Shown here one piece after another: positions 1 through 9,948 of a stretch of 37,055 nucleotides of DNA (its first letter is position 1; every line of letters starts with the position of its first letter). The stretch covers positions 1 to 37,055 of the forward strand of contig JABWCR010000026.1 in the NCBI GenBank assembly GCA_013359125.1. The letters run 5' to 3'. Below the pieces are notes generated by a model that was not told where the DNA came from, ran no database searches, and saw only the letters and a program-made list of their open reading frames with translations. Made by a program: the position numbers and the translations under genes. The DNA is from Armatimonadota bacterium. GTDB lineage: Bacteria; Armatimonadota; Fimbriimonadia; Fimbriimonadales; GBS-DC.

Positions 1-693
1 CCTAGCCAAATCGAGCATCTGGGGAACGAGTACCCTCGAATTCTCCTAGTCTCTCTCCCAAAACCGGACGGCTGCGCAACAGCTCGGTCCGTCTATGTCG
101 GTCCCTATCCAACGCTCTACTCTCGCAGCGTCGACAGCCCTACGAGTCCATGGGAAGCTGTTCCGAGCGTAAGCGGGCTGGAGTTCCGCGGTCGCGGCAC
201 AGCGGTGTTGCTCCCAAGCCTCATAGACAATCCTGTGAACGCGGCCGAGCAATCGCTGAGACATGTTCTGCTGATAGGCGGCTCCGATGGCGCCACAAGG
301 ATCAAGCGTCGACAAGTATTAGAGTTTGGTCTAACGCCCGACGAGTTCAAGACAACCGCCGCGCTGATCGCCGATTGGGACGACGGCGAGAGCGGGCGCC
401 AGATGAGCGCAACGCTATTGCCGACCGGTCAGGTATTCGTGTGCGGAGGAACGAAAGTTTGGGAGTCGAGTTCGGAATGGCGGATCAACCTGAGTCCCGA
501 GGATCATACGGTTACAGAAACGCGCGCGCTGACGCCGCACGGCTCGAACTGGGCGAGCGCGACGTTCGATGTCTGGGCGTCCATAGATGTGCAGGATCGG
601 GATACCGACGATCCCCATCGCGACAAGGACGGGATTGTGGACGACGCCGATCTTTCCATCGCGTTCAAATACTTCGGCTACGGCTGTCGGTAG
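1..693 (+). CDS. Kelch/galactose-oxidase-like protein with dockerin-like C-terminus, 5'-truncated
   Basis: The reading frame is open from base 1 to a TAG at 691-693, so the gene begins outside the window and only its last 230 codons are visible. The segment 'HVLLIGGSDG' and, about 50 residues later, 'MSATLLPTGQVFVCGG' look like two kelch-type beta-propeller blades (hydrophobic stretch plus GG). The last 30 residues contain an Asp-rich stretch, 'DRDTDDPHRDKDGIVDDADL', followed by a Phe/Gly/Cys end. This resembles dockerin-like or EF-hand-like C-termini of secreted bacterial proteins and probably binds calcium. Function is unknown; an extracellular propeller protein is the best guess. Internal GTG codons (such as 205) could be misread as starts, but the open frame upstream argues for truncation. 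The following gene starts 70 bases downstream on the same strand. Confidence 0.6.
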   Translation, partial: PSQIEHLGNEYPRILLVSLPKPDGCATARSVYVGPYPTLYSRSVDSPTSPWEAVPSVSGLEFRGRGTAVLLPSLIDNPVNAAEQSLRHVLLIGGSDGATRIKRRQVLEFGLTPDEFKTTAALIADWDDGESGRQMSATLLPTGQVFVCGGTKVWESSSEWRINLSPEDHTVTETRALTPHGSNWASATFDVWASIDVQDRDTDDPHRDKDGIVDDADLSIAFKYFGYGCR

Positions 694-763
694 CGGACAG
701 CTCGGAAGGTCGGCGATCCTGCCCGAAGCAGGACGAACCCCCATCCTTGACGAAGGATAAGGC

Positions 764-2077
764 ATGAAAGCGACAAAAGTAGGCAGAGCAATAACCCTAT
801 TGATGCGAATCTGGCTGGTCGCGGCCGTCGCGCTCTCGGCGTCTTCTGCGCTGGCCGACCTGGACAGTTACATGAAGAAGCCGGAGCCCAACTACAAGTG
901 GGAACTGACGGCGACCAAGGAAGTGCAGGGCGGCAAGATTTACGATATGCGCCTCACATCGCAGACTTGGCAGGGCGGCGACTGGAACCACCGCGTGCAG
1001 GTCTTCTATCCGAACGATGTGAAGCACCCCGAGTGGGCGACCGTGCTCAACACCGGCGGCGGCGGGGACGCCATGATGGACGCTTTGGGCATGGGTATCG
1101 CCACGCAGGGCGGCGCGCCGTTCGTCATCCTTTGGCACATACCCAATCAGCCTCTGTACGGGCTGACGGAGGACGCGCTGATCGTCTATACCTGGGGCAA
1201 GTTCATGGAGACGGGCGACGAGACTTGGCCGTTGCACTTTCCGATGGCGAAGGCTGTGCTCAAATGCATGGACGCCGTGCAGGAGATGGCCGTGAAGGAG
1301 AAACTGACCAAACCGACCAATTTCGTCGTTACGGGCGCATCGAAGCGCGGTTGGACGACCTGGCTGGTTGGCGCGGCCAAGGATCCGCGGGTGAAGGGCA
1401 TCGTGCCGATGGTGATCGACATCTTGAACGTGCCGGCTCAGATTCCGCACCAGTTGGAGGCATTTGGCCAGCCGAGCGAAGAGGTGGCCGACTACACCGG
1501 CGCCGGCATGATCGAGAAGCTGAAGACGCCTCAAGGCAAGCGGCTGTTAGAGTTAGAAGACCCTTATAGCTACCGGGATCGGCTGACCATGCCAAAGCTC
1601 ATCATCAACGGCACGAACGATCGGTATTGGACGCTCGACGCGCTCAACCTCTATTGGGGCGATCTGAAAGGCGAGAAGCACGTGCTCTATGTGCCTAACA
1701 GCGGCCACGGATTGGAGGACAAGGGGCGCGTGATCGCCACATCGACCGCATTTGTACGGACGTTGGCGTCTGGGAAGACATTTCCAAAGATGAGTTGGGA
1801 TTATAAAGCGACGCCCGACGGCGGACTGGAACTGTCGATCAACAGCGATCCGGCTCCTAAGTCAGCGGTCATTTTCACGGCCAGCTCGAAGAGCAAGGAT
1901 TTTCGCGATTCAAAGTGGTCGTCGCAGCCTATGGCTGCCGCTGGCAAAGGATTCGCAGGAAGGATCACCAGACCGAACGAGGGATTTGTCGCTATGTACG
2001 GCGAGGCGACCTACGAGATCGACGGCAAATCGTACACGCTGTCCACTCAGATTAGGATCCTAGGCGCCGGAAAGTAG
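764..2077 (+). CDS. PhoPQ-activated pathogenicity-related (PqaA-type) secreted alpha/beta hydrolase
   Basis: The 437-residue protein begins with a basic N-terminus and a hydrophobic stretch ending 'ALSASSALA', a likely signal peptide cut near residue 31. The rest matches the PhoPQ-activated pathogenicity-related family, an alpha/beta-hydrolase fold group. Visible landmarks are 'NTGGGGD' near residue 96, an ILWHIPNQP-like segment near 122, the nucleophile elbow 'GASKRGW' (Ser193), 'NGTNDRYW' with a candidate acid Asp286, and 'NSGHGL' with a candidate base His315, so the triad looks intact. In the founding Salmonella protein the family is tied to PhoPQ regulation, but homologues in environmental bacteria are mostly uncharacterised and the substrate is unknown. 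The start at 764 has a purine-rich site (aggataagg) just upstream; Met14 is an alternative that would still leave a signal peptide. The gene converges on the minus-strand gene at 2079 with one base between stops. Confidence 0.85.
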   Translation: MKATKVGRAITLLMRIWLVAAVALSASSALADLDSYMKKPEPNYKWELTATKEVQGGKIYDMRLTSQTWQGGDWNHRVQVFYPNDVKHPEWATVLNTGGGGDAMMDALGMGIATQGGAPFVILWHIPNQPLYGLTEDALIVYTWGKFMETGDETWPLHFPMAKAVLKCMDAVQEMAVKEKLTKPTNFVVTGASKRGWTTWLVGAAKDPRVKGIVPMVIDILNVPAQIPHQLEAFGQPSEEVADYTGAGMIEKLKTPQGKRLLELEDPYSYRDRLTMPKLIINGTNDRYWTLDALNLYWGDLKGEKHVLYVPNSGHGLEDKGRVIATSTAFVRTLASGKTFPKMSWDYKATPDGGLELSINSDPAPKSAVIFTASSKSKDFRDSKWSSQPMAAAGKGFAGRITRPNEGFVAMYGEATYEIDGKSYTLSTQIRILGAGK

Positions 2078-2078
2078 C

Positions 2079-2621
2079 CTATTGCCAGCGGTCAAAGGTC
2101 TCTTTGGATCGTCGCTCCCACTCTTGCCGGACGGCGTAGAGGCCATGGCGGCAGACTTCAAAGTTCTCGCTGAGGCGTCGGAAGAGCGGCGCCTCGGCGC
2201 GCCATTCGCCAATGTCGAAGAGAGAGACGATGTAGTAGGATTGCTTGCCCTGTTGCACATAGTCTAAGAGAAAATCCTTGCGCAGTTTGGACTGAAGCTT
2301 ATGGATGCTTTCGGGGAACAGCCCGGTCCAAAACAGGGTGTAATCGCCGATGTGTCGGTGCACTTCGCGCTCTTGATAGAACGACTGCGCGCCCAGGCGG
2401 ATGTCGGCGTAGTGGAGCATGTCGACTACTTCGGTCAGCGGCTTGCCGTTAATATCGGTCAGCCCGTAGACGTTCTCCATGTGGGTGAACTTGACCAACA
2501 AGTCTCGCAGATAGTCGAGCAGTTCTTGGTCGCGCAGGCGCAAAGAGGCGTCGAACACGTCCAGCACCAATTGGTTAAACAGTTGGGTCAGCGGGTGTTC
2601 CGCATCGTTCCAGTTCTTCAT
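2079..2621 (-). CDS. Hypothetical protein of unknown function downstream of groEL
   Basis: This 180-residue soluble protein has no signal peptide or membrane segment. I do not recognise a family with certainty. It is rich in charged and aromatic residues, with helical-looking segments such as 'LLDYLRDLLVKF' and a centre containing 'HIGDYTLFWTGLFPESI', the kind of compact motif that tends to be conserved. The start is supported by 'aaggaaa' a short distance upstream of the ATG. It lies on the same strand as groES-groEL and 112 bases after groEL, separated by a hairpin, so it may be read through at low level from the chaperonin promoter or have its own. Its stop is one base from that of the PqaA-type hydrolase. 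No function is proposed. Confidence 0.7.
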   Translation of the reverse strand: MKNWNDAEHPLTQLFNQLVLDVFDASLRLRDQELLDYLRDLLVKFTHMENVYGLTDINGKPLTEVVDMLHYADIRLGAQSFYQEREVHRHIGDYTLFWTGLFPESIHKLQSKLRKDFLLDYVQQGKQSYYIVSLFDIGEWRAEAPLFRRLSENFEVCRHGLYAVRQEWERRSKETFDRWQ

Positions 2622-2696
2622 CGCATGGTTTCCTTACCAATTCTAAGTATCGGAAGTCGGCGAAAAAGGTTCCTTCGGTCAAAATGCGGGAATGTC

Positions 2697-2722
2697 GTTC
2701 CGGCCTCAAGCGAGGCCGGAAC
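2697..2722 (-). terminator. Hairpin after groEL (candidate terminator)
   Basis: A perfect 11-bp stem (GTTCCGGCCTC / GAGGCCGGAAC) with a 4-nt loop sits 11 bases past the groEL stop. There is no T run directly after the stem on the minus strand; the first T-rich stretch comes about 12 bases later. It is therefore either a weak or factor-assisted terminator, or an RNA stabiliser or processing element between groEL and the next gene. Confidence 0.6.
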
Positions 2723-2733
2723 GGAGGGACGAC

Positions 2734-4365
<1,632 letters not shown>

Positions 4366-4377
4366 TCAATCCCTCCG

Positions 4378-4665
4378 TTATTCTTTGATGGCGAAGACTT
4401 GGTCTTCGTCCAAGATTAGGAACTTCTTGCCGTCGAACTCGAACTCGTTGCCGGCGTACTTGCTAAAGACGACCGTTTGGCCCGCGGCCAGCGCCATCGG
4501 TGCGCGCGAGCCGTCCTTCAGCAAGCGACCCGAGCCGACCGCTACGACCTTGCCTTCCTGCGGGCGCTTTCGCGCGGTGTCGGGCAAAATCAAGCCGCTG
4601 TCGGTCTTTTCTTCGCTTTCGAACAGTTCGATGACGACCTTATCGTTGAGAGGTTTTAACGTCAT
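4378..4665 (-). CDS. groES: Co-chaperonin GroES (10 kDa, Hsp10)
   Basis: GroES is the heptameric lid that closes the GroEL chamber. The protein has 95 residues, the usual size. It shows the standard start '[11 protein letters not shown]', the mobile loop with '[10 protein letters not shown]' around residues 20-29, 'GKVVAVGSG' near 38, and the C-terminal '[12 protein letters not shown]' strand region. It is the first gene of a two-gene operon with groEL on the minus strand. A GGAGG-containing segment lies upstream of the ATG. Regulation by HrcA is strongly suggested by the CIRCE inverted repeat 27 bases further upstream; hrcA itself is not in the window. Confidence 0.98.
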   Translation of the reverse strand: MTLKPLNDKVVIELFESEEKTDSGLILPDTARKRPQEGKVVAVGSGRLLKDGSRAPMALAAGQTVVFSKYAGNEFEFDGKKFLILDEDQVFAIKE

Positions 4666-4691
4666 GGATCAACGTCCTCCGTCCAATTGGA

Positions 4692-4718
4692 TTAGCGCTC
4701 AAGTCGATTGAGCGCTAA
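4692..4718. promoter_or_regulatory. CIRCE operator (HrcA binding site)
   Basis: TTAGCGCTC at 4692-4700 and GAGCGCTAA at 4710-4718 form a perfect 9-bp inverted repeat with a 9-base spacer. This is the CIRCE consensus TTAGCACTC-N9-GAGTGCTAA with one compensated change in each arm. It lies in the groES 5' region. In many bacteria HrcA binds here and represses groESL until heat stress. Confidence 0.95.
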
Positions 4719-4719
4719 T

Positions 4720-4750
4720 AGTCTACCTCGAAGTTCGGTGGAGTTGTCAA
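4720..4750 (-). promoter_or_regulatory. Probable sigma-70 promoter of groES-groEL
   Basis: On the minus strand TTGACA (4745-4750) is a perfect -35 and TAGACT (4720-4725) a fair -10, with a 19-base spacer that is slightly long. Transcription would start within the CIRCE element, the arrangement expected for repression by HrcA. The exact -10 is less sure than the -35. Confidence 0.6.
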
Positions 4751-4786
4751 GAGGAGGCGAGGCGCTTCGGGCGAAAATCTCTCTCT

Positions 4787-7700
4787 ATGCGTTTTGGGGC
4801 TGTGTTCGTTCTGGCGGGTTTGGTAGCGAGCGTTTGGGGGCAGCCCGACTACGTTTCGATCGCCGATACGATCTCGACCTCTCGGATACGGCAGACGGTG
4901 GAGACGCTTTCGGCCATGGGGTCTCGCGTGCCGGGGTACGCGGGCAATCGGGCGGCGGCAGAGCAGGTGGCTCGACAGTTCCGAGAGATCGGGCTGGAAA
5001 ATGTCCAGCTTGAGAAGTTCGTCGCGACTTCGCCGGTCGACCAAGGGGCGATGCTGACGACGCCGTTGCTCAAAGAGCCATTGCGCGTCTACCCGCTCTG
5101 GCCCAATTTGGTGCAGGCCAGCCATGGTCGGGCATCTGGCGGACTGATCGATGCGGGCAAAGCTTCTTTGGAGGAGTTTCGAGGCTTTCGAGTGCAAGGT
5201 TCGATCGCGCTGGTCGACTTCAATTGCGGCGCGGATTGGCTGAACGCGGCGAGGCTGGGCGCGTCGGCCATCGTATTTGTGGAGCCAGTTTCGACTGTCC
5301 GGGGTGAGGCCGAAGCCAAGTTTTTAACCGCGCCGGCAGACATCCCGCGCTACTGGGTCTCTCGAACGGACGGGATTCGGCTTCGCGCGGCGCTGGCTCG
5401 TGCGGGCAGGGGCGAAGCGAGCATCCAATGCCAGATGCCGTGGCAAAGGGCCGACGCATACAACGTCGTTGGCATTTTGCCGGGCGAGAAGCCGAGCCGA
5501 GAGACGATCGTCATCAACGCCTACTACGATTCGATGTCGATCGTGCCTTCGCTGGCGCCGGGCGCCGATTCGGCCTCGGGCATAGCGGCGCTCTTAGAGC
5601 TAGCGCGCTGTTTTAAGAAGCAGCGCAACGATCGCACAATCATGTTTGTTGCGAACGGAGCGCACTTCATCGGTCTTTTGGGAGTGCGAGAGTTTATCGA
5701 GCGGCGGTTGCACGAATGGCGGCCGAGGAGCCTCATCGAAAAAGTTACCGGCTCAAAGCGCGATCCTCCCGAAATCTACCTCTTTGCGTCGCTCGATCTA
5801 TCCAGCCGGTCGCCCTGTATCGCGCCGTTTTACAAGAGTTGGTATTACGACGTGCGCGAGGACTTGCTGGTGCGGTTTGCGCCGATAGGCAGGACTTTGC
5901 GAGACCATGCGGCGAAGATCGCGACCGCGCTAAACGCCGACCCAAAGCGTCTCTTTGCCGATGGGATCAATGCGGTCGAAGGGAAAGTGTGGCGCAACCA
6001 TATTCCGGGAGCCACAGCCTTTGACAGCGAGGCCGCAACGCTGGCGGGCGCGTTTGGCGTTACGTTTGCGACGGTTGACGACGCCCGTCCATTGGTCGAT
6101 ACGCCCTTCGATTTGCCGGAAGAGACCAATCCGGCGAACGTGGCCATCCAGACAAAGACGTTGGCCTGCCTGTTCCATCATCTCCTCAACGATCCTCGGC
6201 AATCGCTGGACGCGGCCAATCGGTTGCCGGTAAGGGAGCCATCGAATTGGGCGCGGATGCATTTGCAGGGCGGATTCGGGAAGTTGGGCGGGCACGTTTA
6301 TCGATTCGATCCGAACAAAAGTTTTGTGCCCAACACCCCCGTCAAAGGCTCGCTGGCGGTCCACTTTAGCAGCGGAAAGACCTTCATGGGCGTGCGCGGC
6401 CATCTGGTTCAGTTGACCGACGACAGCCATCCCGAACCTACGCTACAGGCGCGGTTCGATTTTGTCGGCGTGGCGCCCGTAACCGCTTACGCCTCTTCTG
6501 GAAGAACCTTTATCCAGGCCTATCATATCAATTCTGAGACGGGCAAGATCGACTATGCTCCCGATCAAGGATTGCAGGGCGCTCAAAGCTACCCGCTCGA
6601 CTTTCCCATGAACGTCGGGCAGATGGACCGGCAGGTCGTGCTCTTTCCGTGCGCGGCGACCACGCTTTTCGATTTGATCGATCCGCAATCGCTGAGGATG
6701 TTGCAGACGATCCAGGTTTACGACGGTGCGACGGACGCGGCGCCCAGAGAGTTTGGGGCGGTGTTCATACCGGTATCGCTGGCGTTTCAGGCTTATGTTG
6801 AGGACATTGCGGTGGCGTTTGCGACGCCGGGCGCGCGGATCAAACTCAAGTTAGGCATAGGCCCGGGCGAAGACCGACTGCTCCTGATCAATCCGTCGCC
6901 CGATTCCCCTGAGCGAGGAAAGGGCTATTGGGTCGGATCCAACCTTCCGCAAGGCGTTGAGGCGAGCGAACGGGACCAGGCAATGATCGGCGGGCGGATG
7001 TCGATGACCGCCTTTCGTGCCGCAGAGGACATGCTGGCGCTGAACGACTTTCGGCTGCAGAGGTTGAAAAAGCACCGGATCTCCAATCCTGGCGAGGAAG
7101 CCCTGCAGGCAGAGGGCAAGACGGCCTTAGAGAAGGCCAATGAGGCGTTAGCGCGATTGGATTATGCGGCTGCCGATTCGTATGCTCGCGCGGCTTGGGG
7201 ATTCGCCGCTCGCGCCTATCCGGGCATCAAGGGCGCGTCGTCCGATGTAGTGAACGGCGTGATTTTCTATCTGGCGCTGCTGATACCGTTCTCTTATTTT
7301 ATGGAGAGGCTTTTGATCCACGCTCGGAATCTCAAACTGCAATTGATCTGGGCGAGCGCGATCTTTGTGGCCGTGTTTATCGGGCTTCGATACTTGCATC
7401 CCGCGTTCGAGATCACCAGCAGTCCGGTCATCGTGTTCATCGCCTTCGTGATGGGCGCTCTGTCGCTGATCGTCTCGACGTTGATCATCAGTCGTTTTGA
7501 GGAGCAGGCCAGGGGAGGCGCGATGGATGCGCATCGGGCCGACGTCGGCCGAATGAGCGCCGCGGCCGCGGCGCTGAATCTGGGAATCAGCAACATGCGC
7601 AAGCGCAAGCTGAGAACCCTGCTGACCAGCCTATCCTTGGTGATGGTTTCGTTCGTGTCGCTCTCGTTCACTTCCATCGTCAGCGCGCTGCGATTCAACG

Positions 7701-9259
7701 AGACTCCCGCTCCTGGAACGCCCGCTTACAACGGCATTTTGGTTCGCGCCCCCGACCTGTCGCCATTGCAGGAATCGGCTTTTCGGTTGTTGCGAGACGA
7801 GTTTGCAGGCCAGGCGCCTGTGTCGGGCAGGGCTTGGTTTTTTGGGGCGCAATTGGGCGAGAGTTCGTTCATAACCCTTCGCCGAGGCGATCGGAAGTAC
7901 GACGCTCGCGCTCTAATCGGCTTGTCGCACGAAGAGGGCGCAATCTCCAAACTGGGTTCTGCTCTGGTTGCCGGACGGTGGTTTACGCCGTTCGATGAGA
8001 ACGCCATCCTATTGGCGGACCGAACGGCGCGCATTTTGGGCGTTCGCAATGAGGAGGCCGGCCAAGCGAGCGTGGAGTTTGGCGGCGCTCAGTATCGGGT
8101 AGTCGGGATTCTGAGTTCGGAGGCGGTCAAGTCGATTACAGACCTCGATAACGAGATTTTGACGCCGGCCGATTTTGTTCAGATGCAGAGGCTACAGAGG
8201 CAGGGAAGAACGTCGGGCGGCTCCGGGTTTCAGGAGTATGTGCGGATGGAGCCGGATACAGTGGCGTTTGTGCCGTTCCGAACAGCGATCAATCTGGGTG
8301 CGGGAATTTATTCGGTCGCGATCGATTTTGGATCGGTCGAAAGGGCGCAGCAAGCCTTAAAGAGCGATCTGATGCCAAGGCTCAATCTTAACCTCTATGC
8401 GGGGCTGGGCGAAAAAACAGCCCGATACAGCACCATGCAATCGGCAAAGGGCGAAGGGTTGGAATACGTGGTCTTGCCGGCAATCTTGGCAGGCATGATC
8501 GTCCTGAGCACGATGCTAGGTTCGGTCTACGAGCGGCTCCGGGAGATCAGCATTTTCAGCGCGGTGGGGCTGGCGCCGGCGCACATTGCGATGTTGTTTT
8601 TGGCCGAGGCGATGGTGTACGGCTTGTTAGGTTGCGTGGCGGGGTACTTCTTGGGTCAGTTGACGACTTTGGGCTTGCACGCGGTCGGATGGCTGCCGGG
8701 TTTGACTCTAAACTTTTCCAGCGCGTCGGCGGCCATGTCGGTGGGCATTGTGATGGCGGTCGCGCTCATTTCAACACTCTATCCAGCAAGGAAAGCCGGT
8801 CAAGCGGCCACACCCGCCATGGATCGCGGTTGGCGATTGCCCGAACATCAAGGCGACGATTGGGAGATCGAACTGCCCTTTACCGTTTCCGCAGGCCAGG
8901 TCGGCGCGGCTGCACGGTTCATCGCCGAGTGGCTGGAGGCGCACGGCGAGCACAGCCTGGGCGAATTCATGACCCAAGACGTCGTTTCTCTGGTTGAGGC
9001 CGATTCGGGCTCTGTCGAAGCGACGGCTTGGCTGGCGCCTTTCGACCTCGGCGTATCTCAGAGCGTTCGTCTTCTGTTGCGTCCGGCTGCTGTTCATGGC
9101 GTGTTCTCCGTTCATATTCATCTTCATCGTCTCAGCGGCGATGTTTCCAATTGGGTGCGGCTCAATCGTCGATTCATGGATCAATTTCGCAAGCAGTTCT
9201 TGGTCTGGCGAACCCTCAGCGAGGAGAAGAGGGAACGATACCTGGCCGTGGCTCACTGA
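4787..9259 (+). CDS. Fusion of inactive-looking M28 peptidase domain and FtsX/MacB-type permease
   Basis: The 1490-residue protein starts with a signal-like segment (residues 1-19). Residues about 30-470 look like an M28 (Zn aminopeptidase) domain with an inserted PA-like segment (about 100-215). The metal-binding motifs are altered: the usual 'HxD' is 'AYYDS' (244-249), the bridging-Asp loop is 'PGADSASG' (258-265), and the usual 'EE' is 'AHF' (292-294). Hydrolysis is therefore doubtful. Residues about 490-815 are an extracytoplasmic region with a helical end. Three membrane segments follow (about 820-840, 853-870, 879-902), then an FtsX-like unit: a membrane helix at 944-966, a periplasmic domain, and three helices at about 1227-1246, 1265-1290 and 1312-1332. 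The third-from-last loop has 'RLREISIFSAVGLAP', the hallmark of FtsX/MacB permeases. No ATPase gene is adjacent. The start has no clear Shine-Dalgarno. The 3' end overlaps the convergent sigma-like gene by 7 bases. Confidence 0.8.
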   Translation: MRFGAVFVLAGLVASVWGQPDYVSIADTISTSRIRQTVETLSAMGSRVPGYAGNRAAAEQVARQFREIGLENVQLEKFVATSPVDQGAMLTTPLLKEPLRVYPLWPNLVQASHGRASGGLIDAGKASLEEFRGFRVQGSIALVDFNCGADWLNAARLGASAIVFVEPVSTVRGEAEAKFLTAPADIPRYWVSRTDGIRLRAALARAGRGEASIQCQMPWQRADAYNVVGILPGEKPSRETIVINAYYDSMSIVPSLAPGADSASGIAALLELARCFKKQRNDRTIMFVANGAHFIGLLGVREFIERRLHEWRPRSLIEKVTGSKRDPPEIYLFASLDLSSRSPCIAPFYKSWYYDVREDLLVRFAPIGRTLRDHAAKIATALNADPKRLFADGINAVEGKVWRNHIPGATAFDSEAATLAGAFGVTFATVDDARPLVDTPFDLPEETNPANVAIQTKTLACLFHHLLNDPRQSLDAANRLPVREPSNWARMHLQGGFGKLGGHVYRFDPNKSFVPNTPVKGSLAVHFSSGKTFMGVRGHLVQLTDDSHPEPTLQARFDFVGVAPVTAYASSGRTFIQAYHINSETGKIDYAPDQGLQGAQSYPLDFPMNVGQMDRQVVLFPCAATTLFDLIDPQSLRMLQTIQVYDGATDAAPREFGAVFIPVSLAFQAYVEDIAVAFATPGARIKLKLGIGPGEDRLLLINPSPDSPERGKGYWVGSNLPQGVEASERDQAMIGGRMSMTAFRAAEDMLALNDFRLQRLKKHRISNPGEEALQAEGKTALEKANEALARLDYAAADSYARAAWGFAARAYPGIKGASSDVVNGVIFYLALLIPFSYFMERLLIHARNLKLQLIWASAIFVAVFIGLRYLHPAFEITSSPVIVFIAFVMGALSLIVSTLIISRFEEQARGGAMDAHRADVGRMSAAAAALNLGISNMRKRKLRTLLTSLSLVMVSFVSLSFTSIVSALRFNETPAPGTPAYNGILVRAPDLSPLQESAFRLLRDEFAGQAPVSGRAWFFGAQLGESSFITLRRGDRKYDARALIGLSHEEGAISKLGSALVAGRWFTPFDENAILLADRTARILGVRNEEAGQASVEFGGAQYRVVGILSSEAVKSITDLDNEILTPADFVQMQRLQRQGRTSGGSGFQEYVRMEPDTVAFVPFRTAINLGAGIYSVAIDFGSVERAQQALKSDLMPRLNLNLYAGLGEKTARYSTMQSAKGEGLEYVVLPAILAGMIVLSTMLGSVYERLREISIFSAVGLAPAHIAMLFLAEAMVYGLLGCVAGYFLGQLTTLGLHAVGWLPGLTLNFSSASAAMSVGIVMAVALISTLYPARKAGQAATPAMDRGWRLPEHQGDDWEIELPFTVSAGQVGAAARFIAEWLEAHGEHSLGEFMTQDVVSLVEADSGSVEATAWLAPFDLGVSQSVRLLLRPAAVHGVFSVHIHLHRLSGDVSNWVRLNRRFMDQFRKQFLVWRTLSEEKRERYLAVAH

Positions 9260-9927
9260 TAGGCCTCGAACTTGCGTCGCAGTCTTCGTCGGGCGTTCTG
9301 TCGGGCGGCGATCACGGCTCGACCGGTGGTTTGGTACAGGGCGCCGATCTCCGCGTCGGACAGCGGGCCGCGTCGGCAGGCTTCTACCAAGGCAACGGCG
9401 GGCAGGCCCAACTGTGCGACCAACTCGGGGCCGCCGTGCATCAGGATGCGCTCGCTCACGTCCGAATCCAGTTGTAGCAACAGCGCGGCAGCGTGCAGGG
9501 CAGGAATGGCAGCCATCTCTTCGGCTAATCGCTCGATCAGGTCGGTCTCAATGTTGTCGGTCGGGTCGCACTCTTCCGACGCGGGCTCGTAAGGGATGTC
9601 CTCCAGCGAACTGCAGCGCGACTGCTTGGACACGAATCGGTGGAACACTCGTCCGGTAACCTGCTTAAGAAAACCGACAAAGCAGGGTCGCCAGTCTTCG
9701 GCCGCATCAGGCTTCTGAAAGCGCATGACTGCGATCCGAACTTCGGCCCATACGTCTTCCATGTCGTCGTAAGAGAGCATGTGCGAATACTTGGATCGAA
9801 GCCAGTAGCGCACCTTGGTCTCGGCAAACTCTAACAGGACGGCTAACGGCGGCTGGTCGGCGCTCTGGGCGCTGCGCTGATTAACAACTGCGTTCTGCAT
9901 CGTCAGGTTCATCGCCATCGTCAACAT
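9253..9927 (-). CDS. Divergent sigma-70-family (ECF-like) RNA polymerase sigma factor
   Basis: The 224-residue protein has a region-2-like segment at about 30-75 ('SYDDMEDVWAEVRIAVMRF'), matching the DDxxQexfl pattern of ECF sigma factors, then an acidic linker. Its C-terminal segment 'LSDAEIGALYQTTGRAVIAA' (189-208), followed by a basic 'RQNARRRLRRKF', resembles the region-4 helix-turn-helix. The middle 'PALHAAALLLQLDSDVSER' is not typical, so the family match is moderate. The start at 9927 is preceded by 'aaggag' at a good distance; in-frame ATGs at 9915 and 9897 lack this. It is divergent from the prepilin gene at 10451, with a 523-base region between, and may regulate it, though nothing proves this. 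No anti-sigma gene is adjacent. A DNA-binding regulator of another type is the alternative. Confidence 0.6.
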   Translation of the reverse strand: MLTMAMNLTMQNAVVNQRSAQSADQPPLAVLLEFAETKVRYWLRSKYSHMLSYDDMEDVWAEVRIAVMRFQKPDAAEDWRPCFVGFLKQVTGRVFHRFVSKQSRCSSLEDIPYEPASEECDPTDNIETDLIERLAEEMAAIPALHAAALLLQLDSDVSERILMHGGPELVAQLGLPAVALVEACRRGPLSDAEIGALYQTTGRAVIAARQNARRRLRRKFEAYQ

Positions 9928-9948
9928 TTTTCGTTCTCTCCTTGTCGG

